The notes under the pieces are model-generated. The model worked only from the letters and a program-made list of their open reading frames with translations. It made no database searches and had not been told where the DNA came from. DNA of 64,000 bases from Actinostola sp. cb2023 (lineage: Eukaryota; Cnidaria; Anthozoa; Actiniaria; Actinostolidae): contig JAUJYZ010001134.1 of assembly GCA_033675265.1 (NCBI GenBank), positions 1 to 64,000 of the forward strand. The letters run 5' to 3'. Shown piece by piece: positions 24,542 through 34,681 of this stretch. Each line of letters begins with the position of its first letter. Positions within the stretch are counted from its first letter, which is position 1. Made by a program: the position numbers and the translations under genes.

Positions 24542-25520
24542 TATTTAAACACGTAGTCACCTAAGAGCTTCAAAGCTCGTTAAAACGTGAACGTGAACAA
24601 AAATAAATATATATAAAACAAAAACATAAATATAATATACTTTTACCTGTCTACGTGTGTCCCAAGTTGTTGCGTGGTGATACGTCTCAGCAAGTGCTTC
24701 CAAGTACTTCTTCTCTGCTGGGGAATGTTCGATTATGCCAAGGGTCTTTTCGACACACTTAGAAGTTTGGACCGCGTGCCACAAATTACCAGCATCCTCT
24801 GGTACAATAACATTCAGAGCAGCAGTGATAACCGTGCAGGCGCGCTCTACATATGTGGTCTTCCTCGCAGGTTTTAGGTCATTGAATGGTTTCAAAAGCT
24901 GACCATGAAGAGGTATATAAGTTTCCTTGCCACAGCTGGATAAAAACTGGTTCAGAGCTTTTCTGCGGGAGGCCATTATCTTAGCACTCATTGGATAGTG
25001 GAATTCTGGATCTGTGCTGGTGCTTGTAATTTCTGAGGAAAAAATAGCTGAAGGATCGTCATCCACAGTTAGCCTACTGAACTCCTGCATTAGCCCATCT
25101 TGACTGCAGCTCCTGCTTGAATCATTCTAGACAGTATAAAGTATGCCCATTAGATTCATTTTAAACTCAATTATTTTTCAGGTGCGCAAATTCGATTAGT
25201 GAGGCGCGTGTACGTTTCCTGGGAAATGGAATAAACTGAACATCTCTAGCTATTGTGCAAAGCTACAATGGTAATTTAGATGTGCACGCGGGTTCCATTA
25301 ATCAATTTGTCACTTCATCTGAAAAGGTATCCGATAAACGTTGTATACGTACCTCGCTGTCATCAGAAGTAGACATAAGTGAAGGGGGTGAAACTGTAAT
25401 GAAAGGAGTGGTTACTTTTGGGGCTGAATCAGGAGCTTGATGTGGTTCTGGTGTCATGGTACTCTGGATATCACTTGTAGCAGCCAAAGGCAGGGATGGT
25501 GCCGCTTGCTTCGATTCCAT
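21446..25520 (-). CDS. Intact transposase-like protein: RNase-H-like core, C2HC finger, SYFSR module
   Basis: Five exons, 25520-25353, 25126-24647, 24490-23912, 23687-22682 and 22371-21446, all with GT-AG borders and matching phases, give 1052 residues without a stop. Exon 3 (MADLVSFRELQAFVPGL, SPSTIWRILS) looks helical and may include a helix-turn-helix. Exon 4 holds the core: QDWAMKFLP (Asp about 526), ADWFGKRGISWH, AYLRQDNAGCYH (Asp about 610) and FSDPQGGKGPCDRRAATVKA (Asp about 642 or 651), consistent with a DDE/DDD RNase-H fold. Exon 5 has a C2HC finger (CPTDGCIKMF...ENHMMYGQC, about 799-823), then GWALRTTKKVARFN, KFQIGQETGH, QVQSYFSRAAARLR and CEYFDIDI. The start is the ATG at 25520; an upstream TTG is ignored. 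Its position inside TIRs implies it is the element's transposase (inference). Confidence 0.85.
23774..23892. repeat. Small inverted repeat in intron 3 of the transposase-like gene
   Basis: TATTGTGCTTGATA facing TATCAAGCACAATA, with ATTCTC/GAGAAT inside, about 120 bp overall. MITE-like, no TSD defined. Confidence 0.5.
24493..24538. repeat. AAT microsatellite
   Basis: An uninterrupted AAT run directly upstream (in gene sense) of the acceptor for the exon at 24490. On the minus strand it forms part of a T-rich tract before the AG. Confidence 0.85.
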
Positions 25521-25623
25521 CTCAACTTTCAACTGTGACCTGCAACTTCTGCATATTGCTAAAATTCAAGTACAAAAAAATAGTGACGTGTTATGACCAG
25601 AGAATCGAAATAAATTCTTATCC

Positions 25624-25735
25624 TAATAATAATAATAATAATAACAGTATGAATAATATGAATAATAGCAGTATGAATATGAATATGAATATGAATATGA
25701 ATATGAATATGAATAATAGCAGTATGAATGGTCAA
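25624..25735. repeat. AAT and GAATAT microsatellite upstream of the transposase-like gene
   Basis: AAT units, then ATGAAT/GAATAT repeats with AGCAGT interruptions, about 100 bp 5' of the gene's ATG at 25520. The Asn/Met-rich plus-strand ORF over it is an artefact. Confidence 0.8.
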
Positions 25736-26124
25736 AACTGGTTTTTACCGCCGATTCCGAAAATTTCCAAAGTAATTATCGCGCGATACGTTTTGCTATT
25801 TTGTTATATATATGATATATATAATTTTAGTGGGGTGGGGAGGTACTCCCAATAAGAGTCTAAAAACATTTATTATGTTTTAATTTGAAATGTTTTGTAT
25901 AACGAGCGACAGAATATACCCCTGGGTTCCCGAGGATGTATTCTGTTCCGCATTTAATTTCAGTAAAAATACAAACAAATAACAATGGAGTCAGACGTAA
26001 AGGTATTGGAGTGGTTTCTTCTTCATTTGGAAAATTCGTAAATCCAGGTTTTCGAACTGACAGGTTCCAGGGTCTGAACATCTCGCCGCACATACCTGAC
26101 CCATTTATTAACCAAGTACCCCCG

Positions 26125-26125
26125 T

Positions 26126-26161
<36 letters not shown>
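26125..26161. repeat. Homopolymer run of about 37 G
   Basis: An uninterrupted G tract after CCCCCGT. Its true length is uncertain in most assemblies. Gly- or Pro-rich ORFs across it are artefacts. Confidence 0.9.
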
Positions 26162-26162
<1 letters not shown>

Positions 26163-27363
26163 ATTTGTCAAAGTTCGATTATGTAGTTAATTGTTATCAG
26201 TTATGCATGTAAGTACGTTGTTATGGGGTACTTACGTGATCCGACAGGAATGAGTTCATTTGTTAACTGAAACAGTCCGTTTGATTGGTATGCAGTTATA
26301 CCACGGTCACCTTTCACGGATTTCTTGTGTGAAGCCCATCCGGCAGGAGTAACACATTTTCGTTTATTGCATGTCCATCTAATGCCAAATAAATCCCTGT
26401 GTTTGGGGCAGATAGTAATCTGGAGTTTACATGCTTCTGTGAATATTCCTCACAAACAGAAAAAACATGCGCGCTTTGTAAAAGCCTATGTGAAATATAG
26501 TTTAACTCCGACCATCGACTGAGATCATGCCGACCAAACACACTCTCACCTCGTGTCATATCGTACGCAATTTTATAAACATATACACCACGAATTTTAA
26601 AAGGTACGACTAGCATCCCCACCCTTTTGACATCCAATTCTCTCTTCCCCCCTCTCCCCTCCCCCCTCGAAAAAAAAGGTTCGTTATAGTGGGGTCATCG
26701 TGAGTGAGTTCGCTGTATCGGGGTTTCATTGTAATACAGTGGATTGAAATTAAATACGTAATAAAATGAGAGAAAAAGAAAGAAAAGAAAAGAAAATTTT
26801 GCATTAACTTTATGAACTTTATTTTAACTAATAAATGTTTCATGCTCAATTACCTGCCCTTGCTAAGAGTAACTGTGCCTCAGACTGTATAGTGACATCC
26901 CTCACATTGAATGCTCGCATATGGGACCTTATGTGTTTCTCACACTTTTCTATCGGTATGCATTCCAATATCGTCGGATTGGAAGTACTTGGACCACAAG
27001 AACCTCCAACATACGTCGCGAAGATACATGTGGCCATATCAGCTCAGTGTAGACTACCCATAGACGAAAAATATATGTCAGTTCCAGCAAGAATTTGAAA
27101 ACAAATCACAGCTAACAATTTCTTATCTACTTACCTGTGCAACAGCACCCACTGAAAGGCCAGATTATAAAAGAAAACTTGTGATTAATTTGGATTCTGT
27201 TCTTGTATATTGGTAAACCTGGACAAACGCTCTACCGAAGGTATGTTACCTGATACTAAGTTTCGCAATTCAAGGTTGAACGTAAACAATTTATTTTTGA
27301 GTCGGGTTACCTGTGTGTTGACAGTAACGCATTCTAACGTTCAGATTTAAAATAACTTCCAGA

Positions 27364-28951
27364 TATGGTGAAGAACGGGCTATGATCTACACAACAACCC
27401 AAGTAAATTGTTATTTTCTTTAACTGAACACTCACCATCGCGTAGTAAGAAATAAGACTGAAAGGTTTTCATATTCGACTATATAATTGATACTATTTCG
27501 TGAGCGTGACATATTCCAGGTCATATCAAAGGTCATCAAACAGTGAGTGAGAAATTTGAAACACTGTGAAGTTAAATTAAGAAATGTCGATAATTCAATC
27601 CAAAACTAATAGTTTGTATGCTCTTCTAGCAATCTAGAATATACTAAATCGTTCTTTATGATTTAATTTCACCTTGAATTCACGAAAACTGAATCCGATC
27701 TGAATGTATCGTTTTAGCGGTATGCAAATCAGGTGCATTTTTGACAGAAAGTGATTGTCGTTTTGCTGTGCGTAGAAATTCACAGTTTTAATTGCCCCAA
27801 AATGTTTTTACACATTTTTGAAGAAGAGACATTGATCTTTCACTGGGTTATTTTGTTGTTTCTAATTTCGATGTAACATCGGAGATATTTACCTCTCATT
27901 TCGGACATTTTCTGCGATGTCGAAAACTGTCTGCGAAAGGAAAATATTCAAAAATCTAAAAAAATATTCAATTTTTATCCTACAATAAAATAAAACAGCC
28001 AGAATACTTTTCATTATGTTTGCTTTTAGAATCGATAAAGATAAGTGAGCTCGTTGACCAATTTTGAAAGAAAGAGGCATTTATTTGGGCGTGGGGTAAA
28101 CACCTAAAATACCCCAAAATTACCCCAAAATCGGAAATCACTCTAGTTCTCCTAAAATATGACCGCAATCGAAATATAATTTTCAGTGCCGAAGTGTACT
28201 CATCCAGGCCTATCTTTTGAGAGAGGTTTTCATTTCTGACTTGAAACCCTCTAAGTTGCTATTTATAGAGGTCAGCTCTTAAGGCCTGGGTTTGACCTTG
28301 TTTGACCTTGAGGACAGAATGAAGAATTGCTTGACTATGGAAATACATTTTCAAGTCATATTTATATATTTTGTTAGTTTTGACATCCTTAAAATTTTGG
28401 TTTGCTTTTTGTGGTGGTCACGTGATCTATGACGTCATAATCCAGAAAAACACTAATTCGTGGATCCGCTTTCGAGTTTTGTATGTGGCAAAAAAATTAA
28501 TATCAATATCAATGCTTATAATAGAGCTGAATAACATGCTGCATAGAGATCTTGTACTGTTATGTTGGTAAAAGAAATATTAAGGAAAATTGTTTAAAAG
28601 TTCAGGTCACGTGACCTGTTTTAGCAAATATATCCTTAAGTGTTAAAGAAAATCCCAATCTCTATGCAGGGATTCGTACAACTCGGTAATTGAAGTAAGA
28701 TAGATACATCAGCTTGTATTTGTAAATAAAACTCGTGAGCGGAGAATAAAACGAATTTTGTATCAATAACTAATGACATCACGTGGTCACGTGATCACTC
28801 TAACCCTTAAAATGAAGTTAAGTATAATTGCCCTAACGTTTTCTATCATTGTGCCAAGTTTCGTCTAGTTACCTCTAGTCACCACGTTTAAATGTCAAAG
28901 AAACGTATTTTTTCGTTTTTTGCTCCTGACCCAGGCCTTAACTACCTTGAG
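27364..28951 (-). repeat. Right long TIR of the 9-kb TA element (contains a nested MITE)
   Basis: Inverse of 19979-20869, with the 655-bp TTAA MITE inserted near its outer end at 28283-28937. Confidence 0.9.
28283..28937. mobile_element. TTAA-flanked 655-bp MITE (copy 1)
   Basis: TTAA lies at 28279-28282 and 28938-28941. The TIRs start GGCCTGGGT. Removing the insert and one TTAA recreates the intact end of the left TIR at 19979 (GTAGTTAAGAGCTG), which proves both the borders and the order of insertion. TTAA targets are typical of piggyBac and Kolobok. It is related to copy 2 at 61622-62273. Confidence 0.88.
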
Positions 28952-28953
28952 TA

Positions 28954-29717
28954 TATCTGCTAACATGAGATGATCAAGTGATGCCTGAAATTCACTTTCA
29001 ACAAGAATTTCGGGGTACATGTAGACCACAGTTCCTCTATCTACCCTCGAGGTACGCGAAGCTAGGGCAGTCTGTGTTTGTACATATGCTGATCAACTCT
29101 CGCCAAAGCCGGTGAGCTTGCAAACCACAGCACGGCAATTAAACTGAACGTCAATCAGATCTTTTCTCAATTTAAGGTAATGTGATTGCTTACCAAGACG
29201 TTGGCTGGTTTGAGATCTCGATGGGCTATTCCCTTTGAGTGAAGGTAGGCCAAACCTCGGACAACTTCCCCAGCAGCGTAGGAAACAAGCTCTTCAAATC
29301 CCTCGCTATTATACTCGGCATCGATGTGTAGCATAAGATCAGACAACGAGCTAACTCGGAAATCCTCACCGAAAGGTGTAAAGCTGAAATACAAGTATTC
29401 CATCATCACAGCACAGGGTTTGTAGCAAACCGCTTTTAGGTGGACTATGTTATCAGTTCATCCCATTCAAAAGGGCGACTTCTTTGAGAAAAAAATTATT
29501 TTCATCGTTGTCTAGCGCTTGGACAAGTTGCTGTATCACAACAGTCTCTGTGACGTTTCCCTTGGGATCCGGCTTGTGCAATGTTGTGTAAACCTCTCCA
29601 AAACTCCCATGCCCGATTATCTCCTTTATCGGTAGACTAGCCACAGTCAAAGACAGGAATACCTGGTATACTTACTGAATTACGTTTCCTAAACGTGGGC
29701 AGCTTAAACTGAGACAT
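28954..29717 (-). pseudogene. Kinase N-lobe and catalytic loop of the fused gene
   Basis: The likely start is the ATG at 29717 (MSQFKLPTFRKR). Recognisable kinase motifs follow in different frames: IGHGSFGEVY (Gly-rich loop), VVIQQL (the usual VAIK Lys is absent), NIVHLKAVCYKP, AVMMEYL, and AHRDLKPANVL (catalytic loop). Then KLTGFGES appears where DFG is expected, with D replaced by G, followed by a stop and VVYMYPEI in the APE position. Frame changes occur near 29648, 29455 and 29185. The block ends at LMLAD, exactly where the 9-kb TA-flanked element interrupts the codon series (GCA GAT ATA TGG). The catalytic defects show that no active kinase is made. Confidence 0.8.
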
Positions 29718-30065
29718 AATTCACACAAGAATTAAAAAGCAACGAGAAGGACAACCATCAGGCAATTCCATGATGACCAAACGCGCACAGACAAATAAAT
29801 TTTCGCGCTGAAATGTCACATGGACAATTTTCGCGCTAAAATTTATGTCACGTCACGCCATACACCCTCACGGTCACGTACCGGTTTCGAAATGTTAATT
29901 TTACTGTTGATACAATACAATACAATTTATTCAAGTATTCCCATTTATATACGTGGTATTACTTACTACATAGATATTTTGTAATGATTTCGGTTTTGAT
30001 TTTGAATGGTTTTGGTACTTTCTGTCATCATTTCGTCGTATTTTTAATATCACATGGAAGAATTA
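29718..30065. other. Upstream region of the fused gene; no gene seen
   Basis: This lies 5' of the kinase ATG at 29717 and up to the Harbinger-type element. It should have held the promoter of the fused gene. I see two TTTTCGCGCT(G/A)AAAT copies near 29801 and 29828 but no defined core promoter. Confidence 0.4.
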
Positions 30066-30306
30066 AGCCGGTTACAGAAGAGCAAGTTTTCTACGATATG
30101 TTTCGCATTAGAAATATATATATTTTTATTTACGCTTCTTCAGTATATGATAGATACAATGGTTTGAATAATACACACATAGTTATATGTAACAATAAAG
30201 AAATACGTAAGATAATTCTCCAATCTCAAATCGGGTTCGAATTGAGACCGCAGTGGTGCTTGGTCTAGCTTGGAGGGACGGAGAGAGATTATTTTACTGA
30301 GCGACT

Positions 30307-31890
30307 ATGCCTCATCACTATAGCTGTTGTGTTCCTGGCTGTAAAAACAACTTTAGAAATGCTCCAACCCTTCAATATTATCGAATATCCAAAGATCCTG
30401 ACACACGGAAAACGTACAACGTGTTACTGCGGAACAAAACTCTAAAACTGGACTCTGAAAGTACGAGAGTTTGTTCGGTTCACTACGAGGGAGGTCAGAA
30501 GCTCAGCAGAACTCACTTGCCTTCCATATTCCCATGGACCAAAGAAAAAACAAAAAGACAAGAACCTAACAGACCAAGCTACGAAGAAACGCTAGAGATC
30601 GTCAATGAGTGTTAAGCTACGAAGAAACGCTAGAGATCGTCAATGAGTGTAAGAAGAGGCGCTTATCGTCGAGGAAAAGCTTGCAACCCACAGAAAATAC
30701 TGATCAAAACAATGATGTCGGCTGTTACCATGGTGAGACGTCCGGTGAGACACATGAAAACACTGAACAATCTCTTCCAGTATCTCAAGATAAAGATTGC
30801 CAGACCATTATTACGGGAATGATGCTAAAATGTGTGGAAAAAGACCTGGTTCAACTTCGTGAGATAAAGACAGAGCTAACAAAACTTCGCGAAGAAAATC
30901 AGAAGCTAAAGATTGAAAACGAGACATTACGAAGTGAAATCAACAACGTAAAGTTAAAACTCGAAAACTCAAAGTTTGACATTGAAAAGTATCAAAATAG
31001 GGACGAGGATATTGCTTTTTATACTGGATTTCCAGATTATCAGGCAATGCAGTTGTGCTATAAAGTAATAGAAAAGTCTGCAAGAAATATCAGCTATGAA
31101 CATGAGAAGGTGTATGTCGATAGTGAGAGCCCTAGGCAGCTTGGAAGGCCCAGAGTCTTAACAAAGTTTCAAGAGTTTACTATGACAATGATGCGATTGC
31201 GACTTGGTTTGTTTGAAAGGGATCTCACACATCGTTTTAACGTTTCAATGCAGACAGTTTCTCGAACGACAAGAGCTTGGATTCGTTTTCTAAGACTAGA
31301 GTTTGAGCCACTGATAACCATTCCCCCAAGGGAGGTAATTCAGTTATACATGCCAGAAGTGTTCAAGAATCTACTTCCCAAACTGACTATAATAGTAGAC
31401 TGTACAGAGATTGAGATGGAAAAGCCATCGTCACTTGATTCTCAGTCTGCATGTTATTCGTCGTACAAGTCAAGGAATACCATGAAGTCTCTACTAGGTA
31501 TTACCCCCAGTGGTGTGCTGTGCTTTGTGAGTGAATTTTATCCTGGAAGTACATCAGACAAAGAGATTGAGTGGTTTTCTCAATCATCTTAAGCCTGGTG
31601 ATCAAGTAATGGCAGACAAAGGCTTCAACTGCCAAGATGAACTTGCCTCTGTTGGTGCCTCTCTCATAACTTCAAACTTTTTGAAAGGTATCAAGCAATT
31701 TTCCAAAGAACAGACTGAGCATAATAAAACAGTAGCAAGTCTGCGAGTTCATGTGGAAAGGTTAATGGAAAGAATTAAAAACTGGCACATATTTGATCAT
31801 AGGATCCCAATAACTCTTGCCCCAGTAGCATCAGATATGTTAATAGTTGTTGGTGCTATTTCAAATTTCTATCCACCTCTTATTAACTAA
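30307..31890 (+). pseudogene. THAP zinc-finger DDE transposase (DDE_Tnp_4-like), frameshifted
   Basis: The ATG at 30307 starts a THAP finger: CCVPGCKNN, YYRISKDP, VCSVHYEGG, HLPSIFPW (C2CH pattern). A 37-base segment is duplicated with a 38-base period (30576-30612 and 30614-30650), which shifts the frame and adds a stop. The second frame continues with a coiled coil (about residues 85-125 of that frame), an HTH region (RPRVLTKFQEFTMTMMRLRLG, trimmed as PRVLTKFQEF), then KLTIIVDCTEIEME (first Asp) and YSSYKSRNTMKSLLG. A second slip near 31575 precedes VMADKGFNC (second Asp) and ASLRVHVERLMERIKNW (Glu in HVER). So D-D-E are all present, but spread over three frames. It is non-functional as read. 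Confidence 0.85.
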
Positions 31891-32508
31891 GATCTAATAT
31901 TATTTAAACCATTCTTAAATAAACAAACTCATCATGTCTACACCAACCAGCAAAGAATTACTTGATCATTCTTAAATAGTTTGTATTTATTTATAATAAT
32001 TTGTCATTATTTATTAAAACTACATGTATGAATATGATTTGCATGTAGTGCCGGCTGGCCACAATAATGATTACAAAAGGCATATGATGACCAATAGTCA
32101 AATAGAAAATCAATGGAATAAGATGTTAATATTTCTATAACTGTAATAAATGGAGTTGTATACTGAAATGCTTGTCATTACTAATAATTAGTATTATTAT
32201 ATGTTTTGTCAAAAATGCATCATTCATTCAGAATCGTGTGATGAAAATTAACCAATCAGCGCGCGAGAAAATCTACAGTTTCTTTGACAAAAAATATAAT
32301 AACAACTTATTAGTCGGCTAAGCATCTATTAATACTGCTGTGAATTTTTACTCATCATGTATTTTCAAACTACCAAATTATATAATGACTCGTAAAAATA
32401 CACAGCCGTATTAGATGCTTAGCCGACTAATAACCTCTATATATTTGTTGCACACTTTAATAGTATTCTGATAAATAAAGTAGCTCTGAGTGGCTAAAAA
32501 ATATTTAA
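31891..32508. other. Spacer between the convergent Harbinger-type genes
   Basis: AT-rich, probably holding both 3' UTRs. It contains the small inverted-repeat element at 32308-32433. No other gene signal. Confidence 0.5.
32308..32433. mobile_element. 126-bp inverted-repeat MITE
   Basis: TTATTAGTCGGCTAAGCATCT is present at both ends in inverse, continuing through AATAC and CTGTG blocks for about 45 bp. The TSD is unclear. Confidence 0.65.
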
Positions 32509-34458
32509 TTATAATGAACGCATGTCTAGCTTGCTTAAACCACACTTAACTCTAGGATAAGCTATTTCTGGGACAATCCATTTGTCATAAAAAGTGTTTA
32601 GCTTTGGGAAAATTCCATTCCAGTGATGTAATGAAAACATTATTCTTTCACAAAAAAGTCCATTACTCAATGACCCTTTAACTACAAAGTCTGTCCATTT
32701 CCTTTCTGTACAATACATTTGCTGCTGAACCTGATAATAGTATTGGTGCTTAGTATTCATTGTTAAATTATTATTCTTTTTAATGCAGACTCCCTTGCGT
32801 AAAAGGGCATCTTCCAAACTTTCACCCTCATTTGTTTGGACATACTTTAGTTCTGCTAGTCCATTTTCATCTTCAACAGACGGGTCATTTACCACACCAT
32901 CAGGGCTAGCTCCCAGAAAACCACAGGATTTGCTAATAAAAAGCCACATTTCTCCAGAGTAAGATTGTGATGTCCTTGTTTGTGCTTTAGTGAAACATAT
33001 TCCTTGATAATCTCGTCTTCCTTCAGAAGTCCCTCTTGCATGCTTGTATTCTGGTAAGGGTTATTATATCCAAGAACTTCTTTCATAGCTTTTGTAGGAG
33101 ATGTTGACTCTTTCAGAACTGCAATACGGTAGCATTTTGATGCAGTAATTCTACACTTCCGGTGATAGTGCCACTGCAATTCACTTGACTGACCCCTAGT
33201 TGATGACTCGATATGTTGAATTTCTTCTTCATTTAAACGAATCTTCTTCTTAACCCTTTCGCATCGGTTTGTAAGCTCTAATGAAGAAATAGGATGTTCT
33301 TTTATTGGTGAAATCAATTCAAAGTCACGAGGAACTTGTCCCTTGGCATTTTGCTTTTGACTCATCTCAGTTTCTTTTACTGTTGACTTCACTTCTTGTG
33401 GTAGAATATGGGTCCAACCAGTTAATTTATTTGAATCCTTTTCATACTGTTTAAGTAATGAAAACATATTTTTCATTTTCTCTTCAGACCACTTTCTCTC
33501 ATTGAGAGCCCTTACATCATGTGCAGGATCTGCAGTAGACAGTCTCTTGATCTTGTTCTTCTTTGCATAGTCATGTTTTATAAATGTCATGTTAGCAATG
33601 GGAACTACACTGCCCTTTCTCTTCCTTGGGACATTCCATTTACATGGCTTGGACGTGCAAGACTCGTCAGCATCATTATTTTCAAGCTTTTCTTTCTCTG
33701 TACAATATTCTTCAAGAGAAAACAATGTAGCCGCTATGTGATTGCATCTGCCATCAATGCCTGCTGGGCAACCACAATACCCTCTCAGCATATTACCAAT
33801 GGAATATAGTACTAGATGACAGGAGTATACTGCACTCTTCTTCATTGATGGTAGAAGCTGACTTTTAAGATAGTGCTTGCCATTTTCATGAAGATGGCAG
33901 ACAAACAGAACATGTCCAGATTTGAAGAAATTGTATCCCTTAACAAGGGGCTTTGCAGTTGAGAGTTTCTTCTTGCTATCCACTCCATCGATCATGTATC
34001 GCCAAATGGTTGCAAAACTAACTTTAGGAATCCCCATAAGATCACTCTTAAATCCTTCTTTAGGGAATATTTCCGTCAGTTCTGGCTCAGCTTTATGCTC
34101 CAACACGCCAATCTCAGCTTTCTTACGAAGCACATTTATTCCTCCATCTGGATCGCGAAGGTATTTACGATCCAAACCATTATTGATGTAGTCTTTTACT
34201 CTATGGATAAGTCTTAACTGACCTTGGTGACAAGTTCTAAATGCAAGATAAACATCAATTCAAATGTGCTTACCTGTTTACTAAAGAGCACTTTTTGCCC
34301 GAGGTTTTTGCTCCCCTACAAAGTAACCATCGTTTTAATTGAACAACACTACACTGGTCAATGGATTCCCGATTAATTTTCGCGCCTGGTATATCGTCTT
34401 CCGTTAAAATAATACTTGTTTTGGGTTTCGATGAAGATTCGCTCGTACTGGCAGCCAT
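32509..34458 (-). CDS. SAP-SWIM-YqaJ nuclease-like protein of the Harbinger-type element (one frameshift)
   Basis: Exon 1 (34458-34274, MAASTSESSS...) ends in a SAP motif (VVQLKRWLLCRGAKTSGKK) that continues over the intron into VKDYINNG (exon 2 from 34200). Next come a SWIM zinc finger (GYCGCPAGIDGRCNHIAA: CxC...CxH) and the YqaJ fold: HYHRKCRITASKCYRI, then after a one-base slip in a T-run near 32945, GFLGASPDGVV, LAELKYVQ (E-x-K) and YYYQVQQQMYC. YqaJ proteins are phage-type exonuclease/recombinases, and in ISL2EU elements they accompany the transposase. SAP probably binds DNA. The slip breaks the frame in this copy unless it is an assembly error. Confidence 0.85.
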
Positions 34459-34656
34459 TGTTTTTGCTTTTCTGTCCCTCCAAGCTAGACCAAGCACCAC
34501 TGCGGTCTCAATTCGAACCCAGTCCGCTGCTCGATTTGAGATTGGAGAATAGACATATATTAGACAAGTATTATTTGCTCGTCTGTTACCGGCTTTAGAC
34601 GTTGTATACAGGCTTGTCAATGTTATTGTTTGCTTTATTTTATTTTATTTTAATTT

Positions 34657-34681
34657 GGGGGGGGGGGGGGGGGGGGGGGGG
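34657..34681. repeat. Homopolymer run of about 25 G
   Basis: A G tract after TTTAATTT, just beyond the Harbinger-type element. Its length is probably unreliable. Confidence 0.9.

Larger units (their letters stand above)
19979..28951. mobile_element. Candidate new-type DNA transposon: 9 kb, about 0.9-kb TIRs, TA TSD, intact RNase-H-like gene
   Basis: TA lies at 19977-19978 and 28952-28953. The ends read CTCAAGGTAGTTAAGAGCTG and its inverse. The left TIR runs to about 20869. The right TIR runs from about 27364 and is interrupted by a 655-bp MITE at 28283-28937. By eye the arms are roughly 95% identical over about 890 bp. Excision with one TA restores a kinase reading frame in the host gene, which fixes the ends. 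The only long gene inside is the intact minus-strand gene 25520-21446. I know of no named superfamily with TA targets and this protein, so the classification is open. Confidence 0.85.
12572..29717 (-). pseudogene. Decayed giant fusion gene: Ser/Thr kinase, Cys-peptidase-like block, MULE transposase core, C2HC finger, SYFSR module
   Basis: Consecutive exons on the minus strand join in phase through good GT-AG sites and make one gene: 29717-28954 plus 19978-19629 (kinase, split by an insertion), 19305-18657, 18574-18500, 18129-18050, 17064-16997, 16872-16809, 16165-16081, and a long last exon 15395-12572. The kinase exon ends in CAG and the next exon continues in frame (ADQTIAIQYN) into the peptidase-like block, so the kinase and transposase parts were one protein. 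It is now dead. There are several frameshifts in the kinase, DFG has become GFG, a MITE sits in the MULE region, frameshifts lie near 14878 and 13967, and an in-frame TGA lies at 12925-12923. The blocks are described separately. The original role is unknown; it may be a self-encoded transposon gene or a domesticated one. Confidence 0.75.
30066..34594. mobile_element. PIF/Harbinger (ISL2EU-type) transposon with TTA TSD
   Basis: TTA lies at 30063-30065 and 34595-34597. The outer ends read AGCCGGTTACAGA and, inverted, AGCCGGTAACAGA. A second inverted block (TTCTCCAATCTCAAATCG, and TAGACCAAGCACCACTGCGG) lies just inside, at about 30211-30285 and 34471-34552. It carries a THAP-DDE transposase (+) and a YqaJ-nuclease gene (-), which point at each other. 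Transposase plus YqaJ is the known two-gene layout of ISL2EU elements in animals. A TTA target fits PIF/Harbinger. Confidence 0.85.

Noticed and set aside
25860..26190. Pro-rich and Gly-rich ORFs
   Set aside because: Created by the 37-G homopolymer.
26600..26760. TTCGTTATAGTGGGGTC and GTTCGCTGTATCGGGGTTTC strings as a MITE
   Set aside because: Reminiscent of widespread animal MITEs, but no paired end or TSD could be found.
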